From assembly GCA_025594325.1 (NCBI GenBank), contig JANHCV010000012.1, positions 372,001 through 436,000 of the forward strand: a stretch of 64,000 nt of DNA, in the 5' to 3' direction. The notes below the pieces were generated by a model. It made no database searches. It worked only from the letters and a program-made list of their open reading frames with translations, and was not told where the DNA came from. A program made the translations under genes and the position numbers. This DNA is from Blastocladiella emersonii ATCC 22665 (lineage: Eukaryota > Blastocladiomycota > Blastocladiomycetes > Blastocladiales > Blastocladiaceae). This document shows positions 50,473 to 61,029 of this stretch, piece by piece (within the stretch, counting starts at the first letter, position 1; each line of letters opens with the position of its first letter).

Positions 50473-52175
50473 TCAACGAATAAGCTCATGCATTCCAGGA
50501 TACCAGTTAATAAGAATTGCACAACACCAGCCAGTTAAGTTCCCAGTCAACACTTGAAAGCGAGCAAAGCTTGCCGGGAAACCATCAAGAGCGTCTGGAT
50601 CAAGAGCTGACGGGTTGTTGCGTCTCAACGAGAAATCTCTGAGTCCTCTTGGAAGAAACTTGCCAAGGGTTTGCACTCCCACGCGGGTAATCAAGTTGTC
50701 ACAGAGCTGCAGTACAGCGACCGTGTGCGGAAGCGCTGGTGCAAGGGCCTGATAGCTCGGTCGTCAAGATTTGTAGACGAGAGAATCATAACCTGAGGAG
50801 CCACGGGTATGTGGAGCGCGAGAAGCATTGCTCCTTCGGGTCCCAAGTCGGCACTGTAGAGATTCAGCGAGACTAGAGTGGGTAGGATTCGCGGAATAAC
50901 GGAAAGCACGCTGTGTCTCGTAGGTTGACATCCCATAAGGTCCAAGTTTCTCATGCTTTGAGGTAGCATTCGGGCTAGCGCCACGACTGCCTCGTCCTGA
51001 GACGCCAAGAACCGGAGCGAGAGATGGCCAAGTGAGAGCGGAAGCGCTGTTCCAAAAGAGCTGACCAGATATTCATTCAGGATTTCTCCCTTGAGTTCGA
51101 AAAATGTGAGGGGAGCTGGAAGTGCACAAGTAGCCGCTTGGATTGTTTTGGGCGACGCCGCTGATGCAGATGAATCATGATCCTGGGAGATAATTAGCTT
51201 GCCGACAGACAAACTTTTCAACGAGTCTGGAAAAAGCGGGAGGAATGAAACAAAACACTGGTCAGTGATTTGGTTTCCACGCAACCCAAGCGTTGTGAGG
51301 CATGGGGGAAGCACGCTAACAAGTTGGCGGAGAGTACGATCGTTGAGGCGGCTATTTTCGACAGTCAACGACTGCAGGGTTGCGGGCAGAGTTGCAAAAA
51401 GATACGGAACAGCGGCGGAGAGGTTTGCCGAGGAGACATCCAGGGACTGGAGGCTCGCGGGCCAGGACTTCGGAGTGAGATGCGCCGCTGACGAGGGGAC
51501 GCTGCGCATCCAGCAGCTTTGAAGCTCTGCACAACGTAAAGATGACGGAAGTTCAAGAGCCAGGAGACAAGGAAGGTCGATCGTGCATACTGAGACGTGA
51601 ATAAACTCCAATTTCTGCAACGGGCTCGACATGGCGGCGTTGAGAGCGTTGATCCCTGTCATAGAGATGGGGAGCTGCTCAAGCCATTGCGCGTCGGTCT
51701 CACCTGCCGCAACAGCGGTGCACATTTCGGCGATACCCGCGTCAACAGCGACAGGCCCTTCGCCGTCTGTGGTACGGCGCACTCCAAGCGCAACGTGTGC
51801 ATCGGGCTCTTGCTCCCGCTCGTCAAGCCAGAGCTTCAACTCGTGGGCGTCGAGCGAGCCTCTATCCCGCCACCACTTGAGCGTTTCGAGATTGCGTGCG
51901 TCGATAGCGTAGCCAAGCGCGTCGTGCGAGCAGCGGAGCGGGATTCCAAGCGCTTTCCACTTGTTGAGTACTGTCATGTTGCCGCGCGCGGTGGCACTGT
52001 CAAGCGAGACACTCGGGCAGTGCGTCAAAAGCGCGTTCTCGATGCGTGGAGCCATTGCCCGCGGCAGAACGCGCGCATAGTGCAAGAACTGGTCCGTGTC
52101 GGCCGAGTCGTCGAGCTCGATCGCATAAACAAAAATTCGCTCGAGCACTTCAGGAAGGTGGAGTGTCTCGAGCAT
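50473..52175 (-). pseudogene. LRR paralogue D, single frameshift near the 3' end
   Basis: Same family as A, B, C and E. The opening is LHLPEVLERIFVYAIEL, then FLHYARVLPRAMAPRIENAL and helical Trp repeats (LNKWKALGIPLRCS, LKWWRDRGSLDAHE). At least seven LRR units follow (ASLQSLDVSSANLSA, CLTTLGLRGNQITD, SMRNLDLMGCQP, TLVSLNLYSADLG). The frame from 52175 ends at 50691. One base lost near 50744 (AGGCCCTTG where AGGGCCCTTG is expected) would restore LAPALPHTVAVLQLCDNLIT and a further 60 codons to 50473. No intron fits there. An upstream in-frame ATG at 52346 would extend the N-terminus. Either a young pseudogene, a functional shortened protein, or an assembly error. Confidence 0.65.
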
Positions 52176-52399
52176 GTTGCATGAAGTTTGCGTTGCGTTC
52201 AGTGTGGTGAGTGGAACTGGGGCTGGAGCTTCACTCGATGTTGCGTGAAACGGTGAGGCGGAGCGGAGCGCGTGCGACCTGAAACACGTCACCTGATTGA
52301 CCGACGCGTCTCTCAATGTCTCAAATCCGGTCCGCGCGGAGAGCACGCGTGCTAAAACTCGCGCGGGCGTGCTAAAAAAATGACGGGATATAAATATGG

Positions 52400-54491
52400 T
52401 TACATATTTCCCCAGAACTTGTCCGAGTTATCGTAATACGTTGGGAACAGAGGGAGGAGAAGGGCGCGTTTGAGCTCGCCTTTCATGACAACGAAGGACG
52501 CGGCGGTGGCCGAGGCAGTCCTCTCGCTTTTCTGCTGCGGGAATTCGTTGATGACAGGCTGCGAGTGATCGACCGATACGGCGTGACAGTAGTCGAGATA
52601 CTCGCCAATGGCTTCGCCGTGCGCCTCGAGCCGGGTGATCAAGGGAAAGCGTTGTTCGCAATGGTAAGCGTACGTCTTTTCGGCCGCATCGAGTAGCTTA
52701 CGCAGCCGTTGAACCTCAACGCGCTTGGCTGGGGAATCTGATTTGGCTGGGAGAGGCGGAAAGTACACGTAGCTGACATCAAGCGCGGGCGTGATACCTG
52801 CAGCGTTACCTTGCGGAGGAATCACGGCGGCGATGTGAAAGTAAATGACTGCTATCGGGCCGCGAGGTCCGCTGCCGTCGAGGCGCAGAAAACACACGCC
52901 GCCATGCTTGGTCGCGTAGTGGAACAGCTCGAGTACAAGCAATTTGAGCCCGACGGCGCTCCACGCACCAGCCCGGCCCGGTGGCGCTGGCCCGATTATA
53001 GTTGAGAAACCGCTTGCTGCAGTAGGAGCTTCCTCAAGTGTAAGCGTCTTGCCCCAGTACCTGAAAGCAGCCGTGACAAGGAAGGTGGAGACCCGCGGAA
53101 CGCGCTTGGGATCGGAAAATGACGCGAAACGGGGAATCAAGGGACCAAGGCCAAGCGCGGGAGCGACCGCAAGCCAGACCTTGCGGATAGTCACAATAGC
53201 AAGGTGGGCTTTGGCATCAACTGCGACTTTGGTCGCGTGCCCCGGGTACGGCAGCTGATACGTTTGCACCTTCCCATCAACAAGCAGCGCAACGGCTCCG
53301 CGGTACTGGACGAGATCGTGCTCGGGTACAAGCTTGATGGGAGTCTTGCCATGACTTCGGGGCAGTTTGAGTCTGAGCTCCGCATGGACGTCGCTCACGT
53401 CGCAGACGCTCAAGATGGCAAGGCACGCCAACGGTACACGAGCAGCAGCCCGTGATGCGGCTAACTGAGAAGCTGCACCAGCCGCGGATGCCATGATCCC
53501 ACGAAGCGCACACTGCATGTTGGCAAAGGAGTCCACGGTCATGACGACCGGGCTAGAATCGTTGGCATCGCAGCGCAGCTCGTCGCTGATTCGCACCCAC
53601 TCGACTTTCGCATCAGCGGGTTGGTGGTGCCCAAAAGCCGGGCACGCCCAGAGCGAGGCGTAGGCGGCTAGTACGTGTCGTGGTTCAGCATACCATTCCA
53701 CTTCGATGGTGCCACCAGTCTCGTCGTGCGAGTGGCGGATCGCATCGTAGTGTACGGTCTCGTCCTCCCATATACAGTGGACACGGATGACCGAGACGGA
53801 CGGCCCGTTCCACCAAGACTTCTCGCACGGTGCGCCGACAGTGCTTGCAGTCGCTATTGGTACACTCCGAGTGGGGCTCCTCGACGCCAGTCACCCGGCG
53901 GTGCTCGAGCGCGAGCGAGTCGAGCATGCGTCCACGCGCATCCACTTGCTCGGTTAGCTGACGAGGGGACTCGCCGAGCTTAAGCCAGCGCGACCAGCAA
54001 CCGCGGAGCGCCTGCAAAGTCTTTTCGTCGAGAACTTGCACTGGTGAAGCAGGAGAGAGCCAATCAAACTGGATGCACTTGCGAAGCAAATCCAAGCACT
54101 CAAAGTGCGAGTGCAGCTCGAGCTGTTCCGAGAACCACAGCTGACTCATCATGACGTAGAGTACCTCACGGTGCCGAATGGAGGCAAACATGAGTGCATG
54201 TAAGATGAGGAGCGAGCGGGCGATCGGCTCAGGGCGCAGGTCGCTGAGCGTGAAAGCCATGGCCGCGCGCGAGCCCTTGCGCCTTGCCTCCAAAAGCGTG
54301 TGCGCGACCGAGCGCAAGTCATGGAAGCCGCAGAGGAGCGCGCTCAGCTTCCGCTCACCGATTCCTGTGCCGTGGTAAAGAAAGACATCGGAGGCGCACG
54401 AGTCGCGGAACGGGTCGAAGCACTCCGCAGGGTCGGCGAGCAGGACTGACGCGCTCGTCTGCGTCGGCATAAAACAAGACGCTGAATTCAT
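52400..54491 (-). CDS. DUF4470-like protein
   Basis: The N-terminal part (54491 onward) resembles the fungal DUF4470 fold, a methyltransferase-like domain often found with MYND fingers: DVFLYHGTGIGERKLSALLC, GFHDLRSVAHTL, FTLSDLRPEPIARSLLILHA. The C-terminal part (frame ending 52400) includes KSWWNGPSVSVIRVHCIWED, YFHIAAVIPPQGN, LLDAAEKTYAYHCEQRFPL and a final YYDNSDKFWGNM. The two parts lie in different frames and join between about 53830 and 53930. An 82-nt intron (GTGGAC...CAATAG) restores the frame, as does a 73-76 nt one starting GTGACT with a poor acceptor; a frameshift is the alternative. A C-x5-C-x2-C cluster lies at the junction. No MYND finger seen. Family match is moderate. Confidence 0.6.
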
Positions 54492-54890
54492 TGCGACAAG
54501 TTATTTCATGTGTTTGCCATCAGCGGAGGTGAGCTGCGCAGGCCGAGCGGACCAGGAGGGCGACAAGGCGTTATGGGCCGTCGCGAAATCGTGTCGCGTG
54601 AGTGCTGCTCACATGATTTCTCGACGCGTCGCTCATCCCACCTGTCGTTGCGCCCTCGCAGTCCCTCCTTTTGCTGAACGTATCCGTTCGGCGCTAGGAT
54701 GCGGCTCAAGACCCGTGGTACCGCGGCTGATGGAGGTGGTGGGAATTGGTACAGCGGAGAATCAAGTCGACCAAAAATCAAAATACATTTGCGCGTTTAC
54801 GAATACGCAAGAGTGCCAAAGCTACACTCGTGAACAGGTCAAACCTTTGAGGAAGCAAAGGCGGCAGCGAACCAACACAGCGAAAGGAGG
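54492..54890. other. Intergenic region upstream of DUF4470-like gene
   Basis: A 399-bp region containing CGACGCGTCG (54622-54631), 131 bp upstream of the DUF4470-like start. The part near 54770-54890 is AT-richer and probably the 3' end of the next minus-strand gene. Confidence 0.45.
54622..54631. promoter_or_regulatory. Palindrome CGACGCGTCG (MluI-box-like)
   Basis: Exact 10-mer with ACGCGT core, 131 bp upstream of the DUF4470-like gene; same 10-mer as at 9668, 50240, 61906 and 61931. Confidence 0.4.
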
Positions 54891-55382
54891 TTAATCGTTG
54901 ACGGCGGGCTTGCTCTCGCTGGCGTACTTGCCATGCCCGCGGCGGCCGCGGCCACGACGGCGGCGACGAGGCTGCTGTTGCTCTGGCTGCTCAGATTGCT
55001 GCGGCGACGACTGGCGCTGCGCCTGCTGCTGCTGTTGCTGCCGCGGCAGAACGCTCGCCGTGGTCTTGGCCTTAGCGAGGCGGTCTTGACGCTGGCGCCA
55101 CTCGTCGATGCGGGCGCACAGCGCCTTCATGCCCTTCTGCGACAGGAGCGGGAATTCGTCGCTGATGGGAATTCCGTTGACGTACGAGGTAATCGTCACA
55201 TTCTTTCCGTCCAGCAAAAAGGAAGTGTCACACGAGCGCACGAATTGCGGGCTGCCCGCGGCCGCCCCAATAACGGGCTTCCACAGGTAGGAGCTGATGC
55301 GTGCGCGAGACCACAGACCAGATCCGCATGATGAGCGCAACGCACTTGAGAGTAAATGCGAAACGGCGCCTTCCATGGTCAT
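54891..55382 (-). CDS. Small protein with Gln-rich, Arg/Gly-rich tail
   Basis: 163 residues from ATG 55382 (MTMEGAVSHLLSSALRSSCG). The middle looks globular (SCDTSFLLDGKNVTITSYVN, GIPISDEFPLLSQKGMKALC, ARIDEWRQRQDRLAKAKT). The tail has two Gln/Ser/Pro runs and then a very basic RRRRRGRGRRGHGKYASES, which resembles RNA- or nucleic-acid-binding RG motifs. No family recognised. The start is only about 10 bp from the earliest visible exon of the divergent protease-like gene, so one of the two 5' ends is probably mis-set. Confidence 0.5.
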   Translation of the reverse strand: MTMEGAVSHLLSSALRSSCGSGLWSRARISSYLWKPVIGAAAGSPQFVRSCDTSFLLDGKNVTITSYVNGIPISDEFPLLSQKGMKALCARIDEWRQRQDRLAKAKTTASVLPRQQQQQQAQRQSSPQQSEQPEQQQPRRRRRGRGRRGHGKYASESKPAVND

Positions 55383-55392
55383 CGGTTTTTGA

Positions 55393-56775
55393 CGACGTGT
55401 AATTAAACTACTGCTGCACCGCGTGCCCAGTTTTACGCTTCTCGGCCGCGTGCAATTCTTCTGGAAGTGTGAGACACGCAGCCAATTTGTACAGGACCAC
55501 ATTGAGACGCCCTTGACTTGATCGTCTGTGAGGCCAACGGCACTGTTTAGGACGTAACAAGATCCGGCAGAACAGATCTACTCCCTTGTCCATGTTCTCG
55601 AGCGCCTGCGCCGTCTGGTTTCTTGGCGGCACAGTCCCGTGTCAGCGTCACACGTGCACCGTCCCCATTCTGGTCGGACGGGCCCATGGCCGCGATAGGT
55701 TCATTGGCTGGACCATGTAGCGTTGCATCAAGTGCACTCGCCCACGGCTGGCTGCGACCGAGGAGCAGGGAGAGGAGGTCGACCGTCGCTCGCTGATCAG
55801 CGTGCGTGAGCGCCTCGCTTCGCTCAACCAGCAATTCAGCCACGCATGTGACCCTACTTCTCGCGTGTTGAGCTGCCAGTTCAGCAGCCCGTCGTCCCTG
55901 GCTCTCCCCTCCTGGCATGCGTACCGAGCTGAAGCAACCATGAAACCTAATGCAACCGCTCCCTTGTCGCGCAAAATGACCGAGGAGAAGATTAGCGCGT
56001 GTTGGGCGCCGCCGAGAACGCGGCCGCGTTCGGCACGTATCTCCGCCAACGCGAGCTGATCGTGCTCCACTTCCACACGGACGGGACGCGTTCGGGCCAC
56101 TTCTTTGGCGCGGCAGTCGCGTGGAAGGTCGGCGGCGCGAGCACCATCACGCTGTTCGACCCCGTGTGGGGCGACGACGCGGCGAAGCACGACGCGCTCA
56201 TGGACGACCTCACGGACCTGTTCACCGGCCTTCTCGGCCCGACGCATTCAGTCGCCCGCGTCAAAGTCGCAAGCAGCCACCCGCAAGCCGTGCCCGACTG
56301 CCTGCTGTACGTGCTGCAGTGCGGGCAGCACTACGGGTACCTCGCGGTGCAGGCGTCAGCCCGCGCGTCGCCCGAGGACAAGCACGTCAAGCACTTCCCT
56401 TTGGTCCGCCACGGCGACCTGTTTGGTGCGTTGGACGATTGGGTGCCGCCGCCGGGCGCCATGGACGGGCGAGAGCGGGTTTCACGTGCGGATTATGAGC
56501 AGTTTCCGGTTGGAGCCTTACCGCGCCGGCTCGCGGTGCTCACAGATGTAATGGTTCGTTTCTGCTGCTTGCCTGCCCAGGCACTCAGGCGGTGGGGAAC
56601 TGAGCTGGCCCGAACGTGTAGGGGTATGTGCGCACGCACATCGACGAACCCAACTTCTCAGCTGAGCCCGTTGATTTTGTGGGCATAATGATGGTACGCG
56701 CGGTCGTGCAGGTGGCATGGTTTGATCGCGTTTCGCTCACTTGTGTGTGCTCGCATCCAGGGAACGGTTCTTTGA
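55393..56775 (+). CDS. Ulp1/C48-like cysteine protease, 5' end uncertain
   Basis: I assemble seven exons: 55393-55488 (start not found), 55576-55653, 55721-55801, 55885-55920, 55996-56553, 56622-56693, 56761-56775. Introns are 67-87 nt with usual donors and AG acceptors, all in phase. The large exon reads ELIVLHFHTDGTRSGHFFGA, ITLFDPVWGDD and HPQAVPDCLLYVLQC. His at 56098, Asp at 56158 and Cys at 56299 (20 and 47 residues apart), with Gln five residues before Cys, reproduce the His-Asp-Gln-Cys order and spacing of Ulp1/SENP peptidases. The Gly after Cys is Leu here, so activity is uncertain. It ends in a five-codon exon 78 bp from the convergent SUMO-like gene. The first four exons are weaker than the last three. 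Confidence 0.55.
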
Positions 56776-56853
56776 GCAAACCCAAAGTAGTCTTTATATT
56801 GCAATTAATCGATCCATACACGCGTATATCTCATAAATACTCATCCTCTCTCC

Positions 56854-58103
56854 TCACCCGCGTGGCGACGGCGCCGGCGGCGCGAACGGATACTGCCCGT
56901 TGACCATCTCGGACGCGACGTAGACCGCCGCCCCATGCCGCGTGATGACGCACGGCGTGCGCGACTCGATGTGGTGCATGGCGATCCGCATCATCATGTC
57001 CGCGAACCCGGCGGGCTGGACCGCGTGCGAATTCGGCGGCGGTACGGCCTCGCTGATCGCGACACGCCCGTCGACCAGCACCTCGACGCGCACGTGGTGC
57101 GTCGCCGGGTCCTGCAGCACGTGGCGCGCCGCCGAAACGAACCACGGCTGCGGGACGGGCGCCGCGGGCGGCAGCAGCGGCGGGGGCGGTGCGTAGCTCG
57201 GACCCGTCCGCTGCGCGTGCATCTGCTCCTGCGCGTACTGTTCTGCGGCGATCGACTCGGCGATGGCACGGGCAGCTGCGGCCGTAGCGGGATCATAGTA
57301 TGGAGGGGGTGCGAGAGTATGCGGCGGGAGGGCGGCGCTCGTTGAGGGCGGAAGTGGCGGACCCGATGAGCTGGGCTCTGAGGACGACGGCGTGCGCATG
57401 TGCTGTAGGTTCTGCTGCTGCTGTTGAGGCGGCGGCGGGAGCACCTGGCCCTGCTGCTGGAGCTGGTGCGGCTGCAGCGGCGGCGGGACGACTCGGGGCG
57501 GCTGCTGTTGTTGCTGGAGCTGTTGCTGCTGCTGAGGGTACGTCTGCTGCTGCAGGGCCTGCTGCATCGGCATCGACGTCTGGAGCGGGGCCGAAGGCTG
57601 CTGCATCGCGGGCTGCGAGGTGACGGGCGGAGGCGCGCCGCGCGCCACGACAGTGATCTCGGAGCCGTCGCCGATCCCGTGCTATAGATTCCGCGGGGGT
57701 CAAGTGTGAGCGGAGGAAGGAGATCGGCACAGAAGTGTAACGTAGCTCACCTCCTGGATGGACGCGTTCGAGTTCGGGTTGAGCAGGGCGTTACGGTGGT
57801 AGTACTGCAGCGCGTCGACGGTCGTGTTCTTCTGCGCGGCAAAGGCGTGGGTGACCTTGGAGAGTTTGGTCGTTGCCTTGAGCTCGACGACTGTCAAGTA
57901 CGAGTGTGAGACAATGGGACGAGTCTCAAGCACAGCAAGCGGCGCGTACTCGTCTCCTCGCCCGTGGTCCCGTCGAGGAGGCGGACCTGCATCGGCGTGA
58001 CGGTCGCAGCCCCACTCGCACTACTCGCGCCGGCGCCAGCGGGGCTGCTGCCCGTGGTGTGCGGCGTGACCGATGCACCGAGTTGTTTTCCGTTTTGATT
58101 CAT
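56854..58103 (-). CDS. SUMO-like (beta-grasp) domain protein with Gln/Pro-rich region
   Basis: 373 residues in three exons (58103-57950, 57890-57751, 57681-56854; introns 59 and 69 nt). Residues about 38-112 form a ubiquitin-like fold of the SUMO/Rad60-SLD type: MQVRLLDGTTGEETIVELKA, then TTKLSKVTHAFAAQKNTTVD, ALQYYHRNALLNPNSNASIQ and HGIGDGSEITVV. No di-glycine terminus follows the fold, so it is not a processed modifier but a fixed SUMO-like domain. A Gln/Pro run (about residues 130-200) and an Ala-rich helix lead to a C-terminal globular part (HHVRVEVLVDGRVAISEA, MMMRIAMHHIESRTP). The domain only appears after splicing. Confidence 0.75.
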
Positions 58104-58196
58104 GGGACGGTATCTATTGTGTGTGGCGGCGGAGAAGGGAGCGACGCGGCGCGCGCCTCAACCGAGACCGCGAGGGGTGACTCACGCAAATCATCA

Positions 58197-59924
58197 TTAC
58201 ACGACGAGCAGCTCGACCTTGCGCTGCCACCCACGGCCGGCGTACCGGTAGTACCCGACGAGCGTGGCGGCGCGCCGGCCCGCCATGCGCAGCGCGAACC
58301 ACACTGTCACGAACCCCGCGAGCCACAGCACCGTCCACGCGACGAGGTCCACGCGCAGCGGGCCCGCCTCGGACTGCGCGGCGGCGCAGTGCTGCTCGAA
58401 CCACGGGTCGGGGGTCCGCGATCCCGTGCTGGGAGCCGTGTGGTACGCCGTCGACAGGTACTCGGCGATCCCCGCAAGCGGCCGCCACGCCGTGTACACG
58501 GGGTTCCGCGCGCGGACGGGTGGCGTGTACTGCGTCCCACGCGCGTCGTGCAGGAACGCGGCGCGCGCCGGGTCGCGCAGCGCGGCGAGGATCGAGTTGG
58601 CGGTGACGGGTGCGCCGTCGGCGACGTTGATCACGGTCCACGCGTGCGCGGGTCCGCCGATTGCCGCAGAGTCGGCGCCGTTGCTCGCAGTCAGCAGCAG
58701 GTTCGCGCGCTTCCCGCGCGCCCACTGCGCGGTCGCGAGATCGAGCGCGGGACCCGAGGCGACCGTGAACCCGTCGACGCCCCACTCTACGAGCTGGTCG
58801 CGCGTCGGCGCGCGCTGCTGCGTCGCGTCGTCGTTAGCGGCCCACGTTCCGTAGTTGGCAATCGCAATCCCGCCGAGCGAGTGGGCGCGGGCGATCGCGG
58901 CGCGGATCTCGTCGTCGGTCGGGTCCCCCACCGCGGGTGCGGCGATGGTCTCGTTGACGCCGAGCAGCGACAGGCGCACGCGGCACGACGCGAACTCGAC
59001 GCCTGGGATGACAACAATGCGGCGGTCGCCGGTAGAAAACTCGGGGTCGTCGCGCGTGAGGGCCGCCGCAGCGAGCGCGCCGTCGACCGAGTTCGGGGAC
59101 GTGATGGCGACGGCCGAGTACCCGTTAGCGACGGCGAGGCGCAGGCGCTCGCGCGGGGACAGGCCCGCGGGCGGCGCCACCGCGGCGTGCAGGTCGAGCA
59201 GCACCGAGGTCGCGGTGAGCGCGACACTGGAGTTGAACAGTACGCCGAGCCCGCGCTTGCGCACGTCCGTGGACCATGCGAACGCCGCGTCAGGTTGGCG
59301 GGACGCAAACTCGGGCCCGCGGTACACGGAGCGCACGACCAGCGCGACGCCGATGACCATGGCGAGCACGGCGGCGGCGCGCAGGTACGCGAGGCCCGCG
59401 AGGGCGAGACACTGGCGCGTGCGGTCCGCGGCGGTCGGCCCGTGCGGCTTCTCGGGCGGGTCGGCCGAGTTGGCCACCGTGTGCGACAGGTGCGAGGATG
59501 CGGCGAGCGACGGGTTGCGCGCGCGCGGCTTGAGCTTCTCGTGCCCACCGCTGCCGCCGTGCAGCGTGGAGGAAGACGAACTTGGGCTGCGCGCGAGCTG
59601 GCTCCCCACCGCCGTTGGCGCGGGCGAGTACATGGGCGCGTCGCCCATGGGCAGCGACCGCACGGACCCCGTGTCGGTGAAGACGGTGAGCCGGTGCGCG
59701 GCGGGCGGCGTTCGCGGGGTACCGGCGCCGGGAACGCGCTGCAGCGGCACGTCGGCCATGGGCGTGCCCGCGGCGACCACGTCGACCGAGTAGGCCGGGA
59801 TCGCGGGCTGCCGCAGGTCAATCGACGACGGCGCGCCGGGGCGACGCGAGCCCGTGGCCATGGTGCGGAGTGATGCCGAGGCCGCGCTGGTGCGGCGTGT
59901 CGAGGCGGCGGCGTCTGTGTTCAT
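58197..59924 (-). CDS. Membrane-anchored PHP-domain protein, metal ligands lost
   Basis: 575 residues, intronless. A Ser/Pro/Ala-rich cytoplasmic part (1-170) precedes a transmembrane helix (about 180-200), a PHP-like domain (about 240-470) and a second hydrophobic helix near the C-terminus (WTVLWLAGFVTVWFALRMAG). PHP order is kept: LLDLHAA (242-248), GYSAVAITSPNSVDG, IPGVEFASCRVRLSLLGVNE, then GGIAIANYGTW and LVEWGVDGFTV. The metal-binding residues are not: the first motif has H-A-A instead of H-x-H, TDHN is SPNS, and the NH motif is NY. So it is probably a catalytically dead relative of the fungal membrane PHP proteins. It is 93 bp downstream of the SUMO-like gene's start. Confidence 0.78.
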   Translation of the reverse strand: MNTDAAASTRRTSAASASLRTMATGSRRPGAPSSIDLRQPAIPAYSVDVVAAGTPMADVPLQRVPGAGTPRTPPAAHRLTVFTDTGSVRSLPMGDAPMYSPAPTAVGSQLARSPSSSSSTLHGGSGGHEKLKPRARNPSLAASSHLSHTVANSADPPEKPHGPTAADRTRQCLALAGLAYLRAAAVLAMVIGVALVVRSVYRGPEFASRQPDAAFAWSTDVRKRGLGVLFNSSVALTATSVLLDLHAAVAPPAGLSPRERLRLAVANGYSAVAITSPNSVDGALAAAALTRDDPEFSTGDRRIVVIPGVEFASCRVRLSLLGVNETIAAPAVGDPTDDEIRAAIARAHSLGGIAIANYGTWAANDDATQQRAPTRDQLVEWGVDGFTVASGPALDLATAQWARGKRANLLLTASNGADSAAIGGPAHAWTVINVADGAPVTANSILAALRDPARAAFLHDARGTQYTPPVRARNPVYTAWRPLAGIAEYLSTAYHTAPSTGSRTPDPWFEQHCAAAQSEAGPLRVDLVAWTVLWLAGFVTVWFALRMAGRRAATLVGYYRYAGRGWQRKVELLVV

Positions 59925-60414
59925 GGCAGTGACAGTGGCGGTGGTGGAGAGAGAGGCGGTCCCGGTTCAGGGACCCGGCGAAGATGGCGGCGGCGTGCGG
60001 GGGCGAGAGAGAGCGGGCGGTCCGTGCGAGTGATGCGCCTGCTGATCAAGGCCGCCGCTGCTGTGGCGTCAAGCGCGGCCAACGTGGGAGCTCTCGGCAA
60101 CGGGTGGCCGCCCACTGAAGCGCGCCACGTGAGGCGACCGCCGCGCTCTCCCCTTTACAACGTCGGCCGCGCCTCACCAGCAACCGTCGCAAGCCATGAC
60201 AGCGTGGCCGATGCACCAAGTCGCCGGCTTGGTCGCCGCGGTGCCGGCCCGCGCGAGGTGGCGCTCGTCGGCGTGGCGTCGAGGCGCGTCGTCGTTCGGC
60301 GCACGTCAGCTGACGCTGCCCATCGCTGCTTGCGAAGCCGACACGGTCGACCCGTTTCTCCCCTCCTGCTGCATGCGCATCTCACGCAATCGAATGAAAT
60401 AACCGCATGCAACC
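59925..60414. other. Divergent intergenic region, PHP protein / PPIL1
   Basis: 490 bp between divergent starts. GC-rich, with no repeat or gene. The last 60 bp upstream of PPIL1 are mixed and probably its leader. Confidence 0.45.
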
Positions 60415-61001
60415 ATGACCTCGAATACCGGCAACGTCGTCCTCGAGACCTCCATGGTGCGCGGCCCGGCCACTTCTCCCGCACGGCGGGACTGACGCTC
60501 GCCGACCTCTAGGGCCCGATCGTGTGCGAGCTGTACTGGGACCACGCCCCCAAGACGTGCAAGAACTTTTTCGAGCTGGCCAAGCGCGGCTACTACAACG
60601 GCGTCAAGTTCCACCGCATCGTCCCCAACTTTGTGATCCAGGGCGGCGACCCGACCGGCACCGGCCGCGGCGGCCAGTCCATCTACAACGGCAAGTTCGC
60701 CGACGAGATCCACCCGGACCTCAAGCACACGGGCGCAGGGATCCTGTCCATGGCCAACGCCGGGCCCAACACCAACGGATCTCAATTCTTCATCACGCTC
60801 GCACCGACCCCGTGGTTGAATGGCAAGCATAGCATCTTTGGCCGGGTCTCTTCGGGCATTTCCGTCGTGCAACGGATGAGCAGAGTCGAAACCGACGCCA
60901 ACGACCGCCCGCGCGTCGACGTCAAGATCATCTCCGCGCGCACCGTGTCGCCCGGTGACGAGGACGACGAGGGCGCAGCAGAAGAGCTCGTGGATGCATA
61001 A
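60415..61001 (+). CDS. PPIL1: Peptidyl-prolyl isomerase of the PPIL1 type
   Basis: Cyclophilin found in the activated spliceosome. 176 residues in two exons: a 14-codon first exon (MTSNTGNVVLETSM, 60415-60456), intron 60457-60512 (GTGCGC...CTCTAG), then GPIVCELYWDHAPKTCKNF. The catalytic core is intact: FHRIVPNFVIQGGDPTGTGR (catalytic Arg of FHR), SMANAGPNTNGSQFFITLAP, TPWLNGKHSIFGRV. The wording matches PPIL1/Cyp1 more closely than CypA. An acidic tail of about 20 residues is unusual for PPIL1. The stop is 28 bp from the convergent methyltransferase gene. Confidence 0.95.
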
Positions 61002-61029
61002 ACTGACCGGATATATTCTCACCCTTCGC

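Noticed and set aside
55408-55918. A minus-strand gene here (readings such as ALENMDKGVDLFCRILL and VAELLVERSEALTHADQ)
   Set aside because: The plus strand gives a chain of exons with correct donors, acceptors and phases that leads into the protease-like domain. The minus readings need an unexplained frame change and are antisense to it.
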